Below, piece after piece: positions 46,031 to 54,461 of a stretch of DNA of 64,000 bases. The notes under the pieces are model-generated. The model was not told where the DNA came from, did no database searches, and saw only the letters and a list, made by a program, of their open reading frames with translations. Every line of letters starts with the position of its first letter. Positions within the stretch are counted from its first letter, which is position 1. The stretch is from assembly GCA_027488115.1 (NCBI GenBank), contig JAIYCG010000037.1, forward strand, positions 47,127 through 111,126, written 5' to 3'. The stretch comes from Comamonadaceae bacterium. GTDB lineage: Bacteria; Pseudomonadota; Gammaproteobacteria; Burkholderiales; Burkholderiaceae_C. The position numbers were made by a program, and so were the translations under genes.

Positions 46031-47002
46031 TTGCTAAACAATTTTTTCGACCCTGCCATCCTCTTTTTCATTTTTGGAATTGGTGCCGGCCTTCTCAAAT
46101 CAAACTTAGAAATTCCGCCCCCAATTTCAAAGTTTTTGTCCCTTTATTTGCTCATGGCGCTGGGCTTGAAAGGCGGCTTTGCACTTTCGCAATCAGGTCT
46201 GAACATCGATGTGGCAAAGGGACTGGGCGCCGCTATTTTCTTGGCCATTTTGATTCCAAGTATGGGGTACCAGTTTCTCAAACGGATCACTGGCCCGTTT
46301 GACGCGGCAGCCATTGCGGCAACCTATGGCTCGGTCAGTGCCGTCACATTCATGACGGCCGTGCAGTTTCTAGATGGCAACAAAATTGCCTACTCAGGAC
46401 ACATGTCAGCGGCTATGGCAGTCATGGAGTCACCCGCAATTTTATTAGCGGTATTTTGGGTGAATGGCATTAGAAGAAACTTGAGTGGCACCGCTCACAG
46501 CCACACGCTTCAAAAAACTCTTCATGAGTCACTGACGGATGGCGCTCAGTTGCTCTTATTAGGCGCCATGTTTGTTGGGATTTTGTCTGGCGAGCAAGGC
46601 AAGACCATGATGGCCCCCTTTTCTGTTGACTTGTTCAAAGGCATGCTGGCCTTTTTTCTTTTAGACATGGGCTTAACCGCTTCGAAAAATTTTCATTATC
46701 TGAAGAATAAGTCCTTCTTGCTCATTGCCTATGCCGTGTTAGGTCCCCTCATTCACTGCTTGCTGGCGCTGGGCTTAGCATATGCTTTGAATTTATCTTT
46801 GGGTGACAGCATCTTGCTGATGGTTCTAGCAGCAAGCGCATCCTACATTGCGGTGCCGGCCGCGCTCAAGTTGGCAATTCCAGAAGCATCCCCCTCTTTG
46901 TACTTGGGTCTTTCGCTTGGCCTTACATTTCCATTGAATATTATTTTGGGAATTCCGTTTTACAGTTACCTCGCCAAAATGGCCATCCAATCGCCCATTT
47001 AA
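46031..47002 (+). CDS. sbtA: SbtA-family sodium-dependent bicarbonate transporter
   Basis: A 323-residue membrane protein with about ten hydrophobic segments. It begins with the SbtA family pattern DPAILFFIFGIGAGLLKSNLEIP and has ALGLKGGFAL, YGSVSAVTFM and ESPAILLAV. In cyanobacteria SbtA imports bicarbonate with sodium. The start is TTG at 46031, with GAGG seven bases upstream; no in-frame ATG is suitable. The stop overlaps the next ATG by one base (TAATG). The usual partner gene sbtB (a PII-like protein) is not present. Confidence 0.87.
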   Translation: MLNNFFDPAILFFIFGIGAGLLKSNLEIPPPISKFLSLYLLMALGLKGGFALSQSGLNIDVAKGLGAAIFLAILIPSMGYQFLKRITGPFDAAAIAATYGSVSAVTFMTAVQFLDGNKIAYSGHMSAAMAVMESPAILLAVFWVNGIRRNLSGTAHSHTLQKTLHESLTDGAQLLLLGAMFVGILSGEQGKTMMAPFSVDLFKGMLAFFLLDMGLTASKNFHYLKNKSFLLIAYAVLGPLIHCLLALGLAYALNLSLGDSILLMVLAASASYIAVPAALKLAIPEASPSLYLGLSLGLTFPLNIILGIPFYSYLAKMAIQSPI

Positions 47003-47814
47003 TGATCAATGAAATTGCTTTTTTAACTTGCCATCAAAAAGAAACCGTTGTCGCCCCCATCTTGAACAAACAAGGGTTTGTTCTTCGACTTGAGAAAAGC
47101 TTTGACACCGACTCTTTAGGGACCTTCACCGGTGAAACGCCCCGAACCCTGACACAAGTTCAAGCCGCTTTAAAGAAGGCTCAACTCGGTGCAGAGCTTT
47201 CAAAGTGCAGGTATGGTCTTGGCAGCGAGGGCTCATTTGGCCCTCACCCTCAGGTTTTTTTAATGCCTTGGAACTTAGAGGTCCTGGCACTTTGGGATCG
47301 CATGAATGAGCACGCCATTTATGCCATTTTCGGCACTGCTGAAACCAATTACGGCTCTGAAAAGGTGAACTCTCTGGAAAGCGCCATGTCCTTTGCTGCA
47401 AAGTCTGACTTTCCAAATCATGGCCTCATTCTTGGCACACCTCAAGACAGCTATTTCGCCAAGGGCATCGTCAACAAGACTGAATTTCAAGATCGCGTCA
47501 TGGCTGCACTCAAAATTTCGCCTTCCGTTTGGCTCGAAACGGACATGAGAGCGCACCTGAACCCCAGCAGAATGCGGACCATTCAACATACTGCCGAAAA
47601 ACTTTCAGCTTTGCTGATGTCCTATTGTCCGCAATGCAAGCTACCGGGCTACGGCCTCACTGAGATGGTCAGGGGAGCACCTTGTGAAATTTGTGCAACG
47701 CCCACTCGAATTCCACGAGCAGAAAAATGGAGCTGCCTTAAATGCGACTTTACAGAGCTGCATCCATTGAATGAGGTGGCTCCTGCAAAGAATTGTGACG
47801 CTTGCAATCCCTAA
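47002..47814 (+). CDS. DUF6671-family protein with C-terminal zinc ribbons
   Basis: A 270-residue soluble protein. It opens with LTCHQKETVVAPILNKQGF, then DTDSLGTFTGETPRTL and GLGSEGSFGPHP, hallmarks of DUF6671, whose function is unknown. The C-terminal 65 residues have two Cys-x2-Cys pairs (CPQC, CEIC), then CLKC and CDAC, forming two probable zinc ribbons. It is coupled to sbtA by TAATG, so the two products are probably made in fixed ratio. A role in regulating or serving the transporter is inference from this coupling. Confidence 0.75.
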   Translation: MINEIAFLTCHQKETVVAPILNKQGFVLRLEKSFDTDSLGTFTGETPRTLTQVQAALKKAQLGAELSKCRYGLGSEGSFGPHPQVFLMPWNLEVLALWDRMNEHAIYAIFGTAETNYGSEKVNSLESAMSFAAKSDFPNHGLILGTPQDSYFAKGIVNKTEFQDRVMAALKISPSVWLETDMRAHLNPSRMRTIQHTAEKLSALLMSYCPQCKLPGYGLTEMVRGAPCEICATPTRIPRAEKWSCLKCDFTELHPLNEVAPAKNCDACNP

Positions 47815-47837
47815 AAAGATTCAAAGCCTGAAGAAAA

Positions 47838-49583
47838 TTATTTTTCATCAATATCTTCGCCATGGTCATCATCACGCAGTAACTCATAGCGTTGATTGCG
47901 CTGCGCTTGAACCATGCGAATCACACGCTTCATAGGGACTCCCACCAAGGCCAATGCATGTGTCGCCAACATCAATGAGCCTTCAATGGTTTCAGGTACC
48001 ACCTCTGATGCACCTGCAGCCTGAAACTTGGCCAATTCTTGATCATCTTTGGTTCTGACCACCACAGGAACATGTGGCGCATGCTCTTTGGCTGAAGCCA
48101 AAACCCTGAAGGCAGAAGCACTGTCTAAATACGTCACCACCACGGCACTGGCTCTGTCCAATCCGACAGACATCAGGGACTGCAATTTAGCAGCATCACC
48201 ATAGGCAACTTGATCACCTTGGGCCAATGCGCGATTGACACGGTCTGGATCTAAATCCAATGCGATGTAGGGGATATTCTGTGTTTTCAAAAGCTTGGCC
48301 AAGTTTTGACCGCAACGCCCATAGCCACAAATGATGATGTGTTTTTTGATGTTCATGCTCATTTGAGCCATCTGCGTCATTTCAAGTGACTGTTGCAACC
48401 AGTCGCTGGATGACCACTTCATGACCCAATGGTTGGCACGCATGACAATGAATGGCGTGAACATCATGGACAACACCATGCTTGCAAGGACTGGGTTGAG
48501 CCAATCTGCAGGAATCAACTGGTGTTGGTTGCCAAGGGTTAACAAAACAAAACCAAACTCACCTGCTTGAGCTAAGTAAAGGCCCGTGCGAAGTGAAACG
48601 CCTTCGCTTGCACCTCCCAGCCTGGTGAGGGCTGAGATCAAGACAAACTTCAACAGAACAGGCACAGTGACCAAAAACAGAACAAACTGCCAGCGATCCC
48701 AAATGATTCGCCAGTCGAGCATCATGCCAATCGTGATGAAGAAAAGGCCTAACAAAATATCGTGAAATGGTTTGATGTCCAATTCAACCCGATGTTTGAA
48801 TTCAGTCTCAGAAATCAACATACCCGCCACGAATGCTCCCAGGGCCAAACTCAAACCCGCAAGCTCAGTGAGCCATGCAAGGCCTAGCGTGACCAACAAC
48901 ACATTCAAGACAAATAATTCTTCGGTTTGCCGGCGCGCGACCAACAACAACCACCAACGCATGAGTCGCTGTCCGCCCGTCAACAACAATGCGATCAGGA
49001 TGGCGGCTTTGACAAGGGCCAAGCCCATTGCCGTCATCAACTGTTCAGGGGGCGCATCAAGTGCGGGGATCATGACCAAGAAAGGAACCACCGCCAAGTC
49101 CTGAAACAGCAACACGCCCACGACCCGCTTGCCGTGCTCTGAATCTAGCTCTAAGCGATCCGACATTAACTTGATCACGATGGCCGTGCTGCTCATGGAC
49201 AAAGCGCCAGCCAAGGTTAAAGCGGTTTGCCAACTCATGCCCCAGAGCGTGGGTGCCATGACGTTGAGAAACACTGAAAAAGTTGTCACAAGGACAACCG
49301 TTAGGACCACTTGCCACAAACCCAAACCAAACACATACCGCTGCATGGTCCTGAGCTTAGGTAAATTGAATTCGAGCCCAATGACAAACATCAAAAAGAC
49401 AACGCCAAATTCAGCCAAGTGGCGGATTCCCTCTGAGTTTTGAGCGAATGCCAAAGCATTGGGGCCAATCACAACGCCCACCACCAAGTAACCCAACATG
49501 GGCGGCAACTTGAGGAATCGACAACCCACTACCCCCAGCACTGCGGCCAGCAAGTAAAGCAGGGTTAGTTCCAAGGAACTCAT
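47838..49583 (-). CDS. Monovalent cation:proton antiporter, KefB/YbaL (CPA2) family
   Basis: A 581-residue protein with about twelve membrane segments (1-385), then a TrkA-N (RCK) domain starting IIICGYGRCGQNLAK (about 412-426) that binds a nucleotide. The membrane part has AALSMSSTAIVIKLM and the CPA2 helix around VLLFQDLAVVPFL. It would export K+ (or Na+) in exchange for H+. It lacks a KefF/KefG partner nearby and a C-terminal TrkA-C domain is not obvious. It converges on the sbtA operon, 23 bases away. Confidence 0.9.
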   Translation of the reverse strand: MSSLELTLLYLLAAVLGVVGCRFLKLPPMLGYLVVGVVIGPNALAFAQNSEGIRHLAEFGVVFLMFVIGLEFNLPKLRTMQRYVFGLGLWQVVLTVVLVTTFSVFLNVMAPTLWGMSWQTALTLAGALSMSSTAIVIKLMSDRLELDSEHGKRVVGVLLFQDLAVVPFLVMIPALDAPPEQLMTAMGLALVKAAILIALLLTGGQRLMRWWLLLVARRQTEELFVLNVLLVTLGLAWLTELAGLSLALGAFVAGMLISETEFKHRVELDIKPFHDILLGLFFITIGMMLDWRIIWDRWQFVLFLVTVPVLLKFVLISALTRLGGASEGVSLRTGLYLAQAGEFGFVLLTLGNQHQLIPADWLNPVLASMVLSMMFTPFIVMRANHWVMKWSSSDWLQQSLEMTQMAQMSMNIKKHIIICGYGRCGQNLAKLLKTQNIPYIALDLDPDRVNRALAQGDQVAYGDAAKLQSLMSVGLDRASAVVVTYLDSASAFRVLASAKEHAPHVPVVVRTKDDQELAKFQAAGASEVVPETIEGSLMLATHALALVGVPMKRVIRMVQAQRNQRYELLRDDDHGEDIDEK

Positions 49584-49616
49584 TGGGTGATCGTGCTTAT
49601 GTCGATGTGATCACTT

Positions 49617-50579
49617 TCACTCCAAACTCAAACCAATTTTCTTGGTCACAGCGCCCCACTTGGCAAAGTCCTTTGCAATGCGCGCTGCCGTATCGTCTGA
49701 CGTGCTGCCAATCACCACTTGATCCGTCGCTTTCAGTCTCTCTACAGACTCAGGCAGCCTCAATCCATCCAAAAGGGCTTGTCTGAATTTTTGAACCACC
49801 TCATCTGGCACTTGTTTGGGAGCCCACATGACCAAACTGAAATCTGCGTCATAGCCTTTCACGCCAGCCTCTGAAATAGTGGGCGTGTCTGGCAAAGTCG
49901 GTGACCTAGACTGCCCTGACACGGCCAATGCAATGAGTTTGCCGGAACGCACATGCGGCAACACAGTAGGACCCGCCAGCAAGCCGCAAGGGACTTGATT
50001 GGCCAGAACATCTTGCGCTGCGGGTGCAGGCCCTTTGTAGGGAATGTGCACCATTTGCATGCCCGTCATATTCAGCAACAACTCCATGGACAAGTGGCCA
50101 GGCACCCCTGCACCACCCGATGCATAGCTCATTGATTGGGTTTTAGACTTTGCGATGAGCTCGTTCAAATTTTTCACACCCAGAGCAGGATTGCAGACCA
50201 ATGTTTGACTGAATGAGGTCAACATAGAGACTGGTTTTAAGTCGTCCAACTTGAAGCCCATGGTTTTATAAACATGCGGATTGACAGTCATCACGGTGTC
50301 TGTGGTGATGAGCCAGGTATAACCATCTGCCGGCGCGCGCGCAGCGGCAGCACTGCCGATATTGCCGCCCGCACCCGGTATGTTTTCAATGATGACGGGC
50401 TGTTTCAAGATGGCCTGAACTTTGTCTGAAACCAAGCGAATGACGATGTCACTCGGCCCGCCAGGCGGATAGGGAGCGATGACCTTGATTGGACGCTGTG
50501 GCCATGTTTGGGCAAACGCGGTGGCGCTGACAAAAAGACAAAGGAAAGAAAAAAGAAAAGCACCCTTGCGTGTAGTCAT
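49617..50579 (-). CDS. Bug-family tripartite tricarboxylate solute-binding protein
   Basis: A 320-residue periplasmic protein with a signal peptide (about 1-23, ending AFAQ) and the Bug pattern WPQRPIKVIAPYPPGGPSDIV, GAGGNIGSAAAARAPADGYT and HIPYKGPAPAAQDVLANQV. Bug proteins bind small carboxylates or other metabolites, usually for TctAB-type permeases; none is nearby, so this is an orphan of unknown ligand. It is 33 bases from the antiporter gene in the same direction. Confidence 0.92.
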   Translation of the reverse strand: MTTRKGAFLFSFLCLFVSATAFAQTWPQRPIKVIAPYPPGGPSDIVIRLVSDKVQAILKQPVIIENIPGAGGNIGSAAAARAPADGYTWLITTDTVMTVNPHVYKTMGFKLDDLKPVSMLTSFSQTLVCNPALGVKNLNELIAKSKTQSMSYASGGAGVPGHLSMELLLNMTGMQMVHIPYKGPAPAAQDVLANQVPCGLLAGPTVLPHVRSGKLIALAVSGQSRSPTLPDTPTISEAGVKGYDADFSLVMWAPKQVPDEVVQKFRQALLDGLRLPESVERLKATDQVVIGSTSDDTAARIAKDFAKWGAVTKKIGLSLE

Positions 50580-50709
50580 CGAATTTCCTAGGCATTGATT
50601 GATCGACCTATTTTCAAGGTTTTTTGGTATTCAAGTTGTAGGTCGAAAAATGACAATTTCAAAATCAATATCCGAAAGAAATATGTCATAATCTCGATCT
50701 TCGCAATCC

Positions 50710-50794
50710 GCCCGGGTGGTGAAATTGGTAGACGCAGGGGACTCAAAATCCCCCGCCGCAAGGCGTGCCGGTTCGATTCCGGCCTCGGGCACCA
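50710..50794 (+). tRNA. tRNA-Leu (anticodon CAA)
   Basis: An 85-base class II tRNA with encoded CCA. The acceptor stem is GCCCGGG/CTCGGGC (one G-U). The anticodon stem GGGGA/TCCCC holds the loop CTCAAAA, so the anticodon is CAA and it reads UUG. The long variable arm is CCGCCGCAAGGCGT, and the T arm is GCCGG-TTCGATT-CCGGC. A CATAAT box lies at 50684-50689, about 20 bases upstream. Confidence 0.97.
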
Positions 50795-50830
50795 TCGATT
50801 TGCAATAAATCGAGTAAACTGATTTGCGAA

Positions 50831-51355
50831 ATGCACATCCTTTTGATACTTGCATTAGCTGTGTTGTATCCAGCAACACACATCTTGAGTGGATGGCTGT
50901 TTGACTTTGCCACCATTAACGACCATATCTCTCTGATATACATGCCGGCGTTTTTACGCCTGTTTAATTTATTGGTTCTAGGCCCCCTCTTTGGAACGAT
51001 TGCCACCATTTTGGGCAATCTGTTTCTCTTGTATCAGTTCAACGACGCCCTTAGTTTGGCTTTGCTCAACATTGTCTGCTCTAGTGCGGCGCCTTTGATT
51101 GCATTGCTGGTTTTTAGGATTTATTGGAAAAGGAATGTTTCACTCAAGTCGCTTCAGGACTTAAGTACGCTGACTCTTGTTTATTGCGTGACCAATTCAT
51201 TCACCCATCATGTCACTTGGTTGCTCATAGGCAAATCTCAAGAGTTTGAACTGACCGAGGCCTTTTGGATGTTTTTGGGTGACTTGAATGGTGCTCTTCT
51301 AGGCGCTTATTTGTTGAAAGCCATCCTAGATTTTCGAGCGAAAAAAGCTTCTTAA
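50831..51355 (+). CDS. Unknown small integral membrane protein
   Basis: I do not recognise this 174-residue protein. It has about five hydrophobic segments (near 1-15, 36-60, 65-95, 110-125 and 150-168). YMPAFLRLFNLLVLGPLFG and FLGDLNGALLGAYLLKAIL are the most distinctive parts and recall membrane sensor domains of the MASE1 type. But there is no attached output domain, so this is only a resemblance. It starts 36 bases after tRNA-Leu and has no partner in the same direction. Confidence 0.6.
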   Translation: MHILLILALAVLYPATHILSGWLFDFATINDHISLIYMPAFLRLFNLLVLGPLFGTIATILGNLFLLYQFNDALSLALLNIVCSSAAPLIALLVFRIYWKRNVSLKSLQDLSTLTLVYCVTNSFTHHVTWLLIGKSQEFELTEAFWMFLGDLNGALLGAYLLKAILDFRAKKAS

Positions 51356-51401
51356 GTTTGGTATTCGGCACTCAAATTCAAATCTCGAAGTTGCTCAGTT
51401 T

Positions 51402-52367
51402 TTAAACAATCGTTTTCGGTTCACCTTGAGTCGTTGGTATTGCTGTTGGTTTTAAACCTTGCGCAATGGTGGGGTACAACAAATGAACTCGCAATTCATT
51501 TTTAAGGCGATCATTTTTCAAGCGCCTTGACTCACTCATGAAACTCAAAAGCATGAGAGGCAGGGTTTCTTGTGCTTGGCTTCTTGGGACACGCGGCGGG
51601 CGTTTCAGACCCATCAGGTCTGCTGCCAAATCGAAGTAGTCACCCATCTTCATTTGGCTGTCATCGCAAACATGAACCACACGCTGCGCTTTGCCACGCC
51701 AGAGGGCAGCGACGCAAGCCCTTGCCAAATCGTCGGAATGAATGTGGTTGGTGTACACATCATCTTTTTGCAAAAGGACGGGCGTGCCCTTCAACAGTCT
51801 TTCACGCGGGGTTCCGTTGGGCCGATCGGGCGCGTAGATACCTGGAATGCGCAAAATGCTAGAACGTACGCCAGTTTTCCCTAAGAAACGAATGCTGTTC
51901 TCTGCATCAACGCGCCGTATGGCTCTGGGTGTGTGCGGCTTAACCGGTCTAGACTCAAGCACCCATTCACCCTGACAGTCCCCATAAACACCGCTGGTAG
52001 AGCCATACACCAGCGCTCTGGGCAAAGCCCTTTTTTTGAGCGCCCTGACCAAATTCAAAGTGCGCGAATCTTTGGACCAAGCCCCCACTTGGTCAGAGGG
52101 GGGGGGCGCCAAATGCAAAACGCGAGTTGCCCAACCAGATAAACGCTGTAAGGACTGGTGATCGTCGAGGTTTCCAACGATAGGTTTGATGCCTTTGGCC
52201 CTCAAACCTGCAGCTTTTGCGGGGCTAGAGGTCAATGCCATGACCCGAGTTCGACCCACCAGCAGTTTGGATGCACGTTTTCCTACATCGCCGCATCCGA
52301 TGATCAAAACGCGTTCTTTTCGAAAGCGCGAAGGCAAAGCGCCTAAAGGGGTTTGGTTTGAGGGCAA
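51402..52367 (-). CDS. NAD(P)-dependent epimerase/SDR-like protein (YeeZ-type)
   Basis: A 321-residue Rossmann protein with VLIIGCGDVGKRASKLL (about 20-36). The extended-SDR features are LVYGSTSGVYGD, VDAENS in place of the catalytic Tyr-x3-Lys, and RIPGIYAPDR. Lack of the Tyr/Lys pair suggests an atypical SDR, as in YeeZ-like proteins of unknown function. The C-terminal domain has NHIHSDDLARACVAALW. The start is a TTG (52365-52367) without a visible ribosome-binding site and is therefore uncertain. Confidence 0.78.
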   Translation of the reverse strand: MPSNQTPLGALPSRFRKERVLIIGCGDVGKRASKLLVGRTRVMALTSSPAKAAGLRAKGIKPIVGNLDDHQSLQRLSGWATRVLHLAPPPSDQVGAWSKDSRTLNLVRALKKRALPRALVYGSTSGVYGDCQGEWVLESRPVKPHTPRAIRRVDAENSIRFLGKTGVRSSILRIPGIYAPDRPNGTPRERLLKGTPVLLQKDDVYTNHIHSDDLARACVAALWRGKAQRVVHVCDDSQMKMGDYFDLAADLMGLKRPPRVPRSQAQETLPLMLLSFMSESRRLKNDRLKNELRVHLLYPTIAQGLKPTAIPTTQGEPKTIV

Positions 52368-52411
52368 AATCAGGGTTTGAGAATTTAAGACCCCTCTAGG
52401 ATAACGAAAAC

Positions 52412-53458
52412 ATGAGCTTCCAAATTACCGTAGAGCCGAGTGGCCGTCATTTCAGTGCTGATAGCAGCGAAACTTTGCTGGCCGCAGGCATACGGCAAGG
52501 CATTGGCCTGCCCTACGGCTGCAAAGACGGTGCTTGCGGTTCGTGCAAATGCAAAAAAATTTCTGGCACTGTGATTCATGGCGAACATCAAACCAAAGCG
52601 CTCAGCGCTGAGGAAGAAGCCGCAGGCCTTATTTTGACTTGCTGCTCAAAAGCCCAAAGTGATTTGGTGCTGGAGTCGCGCCAAGTGACAGAAGCAGGGA
52701 GTTTTCCCATCAAAAAAATGCCAGTGCGGGTGGTGAGTTTAGAAAATAAATCACACGATGTGATGTCCATCATCATGCAACTGCCTGCTACCGATGTGAT
52801 GCAGTTTCATGCTGGCCAATATGTTGAGTTTTTATTGCGCGATGGCGCGCGCCGCAGCTACAGCATGGCCAATGCGCCGCACACGCTGGACCCTGCTGCA
52901 CCCAAAGTGGAATTGCACATTCGCCACATGCCAGGCGGTAAATTTACCGATGTGGTGTTCAGCACCCTGAAGGAAAAAGACATCTTGCGAATTGAAGGCC
53001 CTTATGGCAGTTTCTATTTGCGCGAAGACTCGCAAGCGCCCATGATCTTGTTGGCTTCGGGCACCGGTTTCGCGCCCATCAAAGCCTTGATTGAACACAT
53101 GCAACACAAAGGCATTGAACGGCCTGCAACTTTGTATTGGGGTGGTCGCCGCCCAGCCGATTTGTACATGAGCGATTGGGTGGAAGCGCAGGTGAAGGCG
53201 ATGCCACATTTGAAATACGTACCCGTGGTATCGGACGCGCTGCCTGAAGATGCATGGACAGGACGCACTGGCTTTGTACACCAAGCTGTATTGCAAGACC
53301 ATCCTGATCTCAGCAGCTTTCAAGTTTACGCCTGCGGAGCGCCCATTGTGGTGGACTCGGCTCGCGCAGATTATGTGGGCAAAGCGGGCTTGCCCGAAGA
53401 GGCCTATTTTGCCGATTCGTTTACCACGGAAGCCGATAAGGCCAAGGAGTCCAACTGA
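52412..53458 (+). CDS. Flavin oxidoreductase with plant-type [2Fe-2S] domain (AscD/CDP-6-deoxy-hexose reductase-like)
   Basis: A 348-residue protein. It has a ferredoxin domain with Cys37, Cys42 and Cys45 in PYGCKDGACGSC and Cys77 (ILTCCSK). An FAD domain (GQYVEFLLRDGARRSYSMAN) and an NAD domain (LLASGTGFAPIKALIEH) follow. It would move electrons from NAD(P)H to a partner enzyme. Such proteins are widely labelled as CDP-6-deoxy-delta-3,4-glucoseen reductase, but there is no deoxysugar gene here, so the partner is unknown. Its stop overlaps the next ATG by one base (TGATG). Confidence 0.85.
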   Translation: MSFQITVEPSGRHFSADSSETLLAAGIRQGIGLPYGCKDGACGSCKCKKISGTVIHGEHQTKALSAEEEAAGLILTCCSKAQSDLVLESRQVTEAGSFPIKKMPVRVVSLENKSHDVMSIIMQLPATDVMQFHAGQYVEFLLRDGARRSYSMANAPHTLDPAAPKVELHIRHMPGGKFTDVVFSTLKEKDILRIEGPYGSFYLREDSQAPMILLASGTGFAPIKALIEHMQHKGIERPATLYWGGRRPADLYMSDWVEAQVKAMPHLKYVPVVSDALPEDAWTGRTGFVHQAVLQDHPDLSSFQVYACGAPIVVDSARADYVGKAGLPEEAYFADSFTTEADKAKESN

Positions 53459-54453
53459 TGCGCACCCCTCAATTGTTGGAAAGACGCGCTTGGCTAGGCG
53501 CAGCCTTGGGTTTGTTCGCCATCATCAGCGCACCAAGCACCTCCGCGCAGCCCTTAGAGAAACCCATTCGCCTGGTGGTGCCCTATGCGCCTGGCGGCCC
53601 TATTGATGTCACTGCACGAGCTTTGGCAGAACGCGTGAAAGACACCCTAGGCGTTGTCATGATCGACAACAAGCCGGGCGCAGGTGGCAACTTGGGTGTT
53701 GACATTGTGGCCAAGGCGCCTGCCGACGGTTACACCATTGGTATTTCAGCAGTTGCGACGCACGCCATCAACCCTTGGCTTTTCAGCAAAATGCCATTTA
53801 ATGCGGCCACAGACTTCGCAGCCATCACCCAAATGGTTCGTGTCCCCAATGTGTTGGTCATGAATGCTGACACTGCGCAGCGTTTGAAAATCAACACTGT
53901 CAGTGACTTGATTGCCTACGCCAAAGCCAATCCAGGCAAGCTCAATGTAGGCTCAGGTGGCAATGGCAGTGCAGGTCATTTGGCTGCAGAAATTTTCAAA
54001 CGTGATGCTGGTATTTTTGCTGTGCACATTCCTTACAACGGCGGCAACCCAGCCCAATTGGCATTGCTTTCTGGCCAAGTCGATTTCAACTTTGACAATT
54101 TGGCCACCGCAGCCCCCAACATCAAGGCTGGCAAGCTCAAAGCTTTGGCGGTGACCACTGCGCAGCGAAGCAGCGCCCTACCCGACATTCCTGCCATGGC
54201 TGAAACACTCAAAGGCTTTGAAGTAGACACTTGGTGGGGCTTGGTGGCACCCGCCAACACACCACCCGCCATGGTGGCGCGTTTGCATCAAGCTTTTTCA
54301 GCTGCACTTGCTGCGCCCGAAACCAAAACTCGCTTTGGCATGATGCTGATCGAACCCGTGAACAGCACGCCCGAACAATTTGCTGCGTTCATGAAACGTG
54401 AAATGTCGAAGTACGAGTCTGTGGTGAAGGCAAGTGGCGCCAAAGTCGACTGA
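53458..54453 (+). CDS. Bug-family solute-binding protein
   Basis: A 331-residue periplasmic protein. The N-terminus has an Arg pair before a hydrophobic stretch (LERRAWLGAALGLFAIISAP), a Tat-like or Sec signal ending near SAQ. PIRLVVPYAPGGPIDVTARA, KPGAGGNLGVDIVAKAPADG and VHIPYNGGNPAQLALLSGQV follow, the Bug pattern. The ligand is unknown. Its translational coupling to a ferredoxin-reductase is unusual and hints at import of a compound that the reductase system helps oxidise. Confidence 0.92.
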   Translation: MRTPQLLERRAWLGAALGLFAIISAPSTSAQPLEKPIRLVVPYAPGGPIDVTARALAERVKDTLGVVMIDNKPGAGGNLGVDIVAKAPADGYTIGISAVATHAINPWLFSKMPFNAATDFAAITQMVRVPNVLVMNADTAQRLKINTVSDLIAYAKANPGKLNVGSGGNGSAGHLAAEIFKRDAGIFAVHIPYNGGNPAQLALLSGQVDFNFDNLATAAPNIKAGKLKALAVTTAQRSSALPDIPAMAETLKGFEVDTWWGLVAPANTPPAMVARLHQAFSAALAAPETKTRFGMMLIEPVNSTPEQFAAFMKREMSKYESVVKASGAKVD

Positions 54454-54461
54454 CACTTTTT

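Noticed and set aside
50700..51400. Integrated element at tRNA-Leu
   Set aside because: No integrase, no direct repeat of the tRNA 3' end and no phage-like genes were seen within the following few kilobases.
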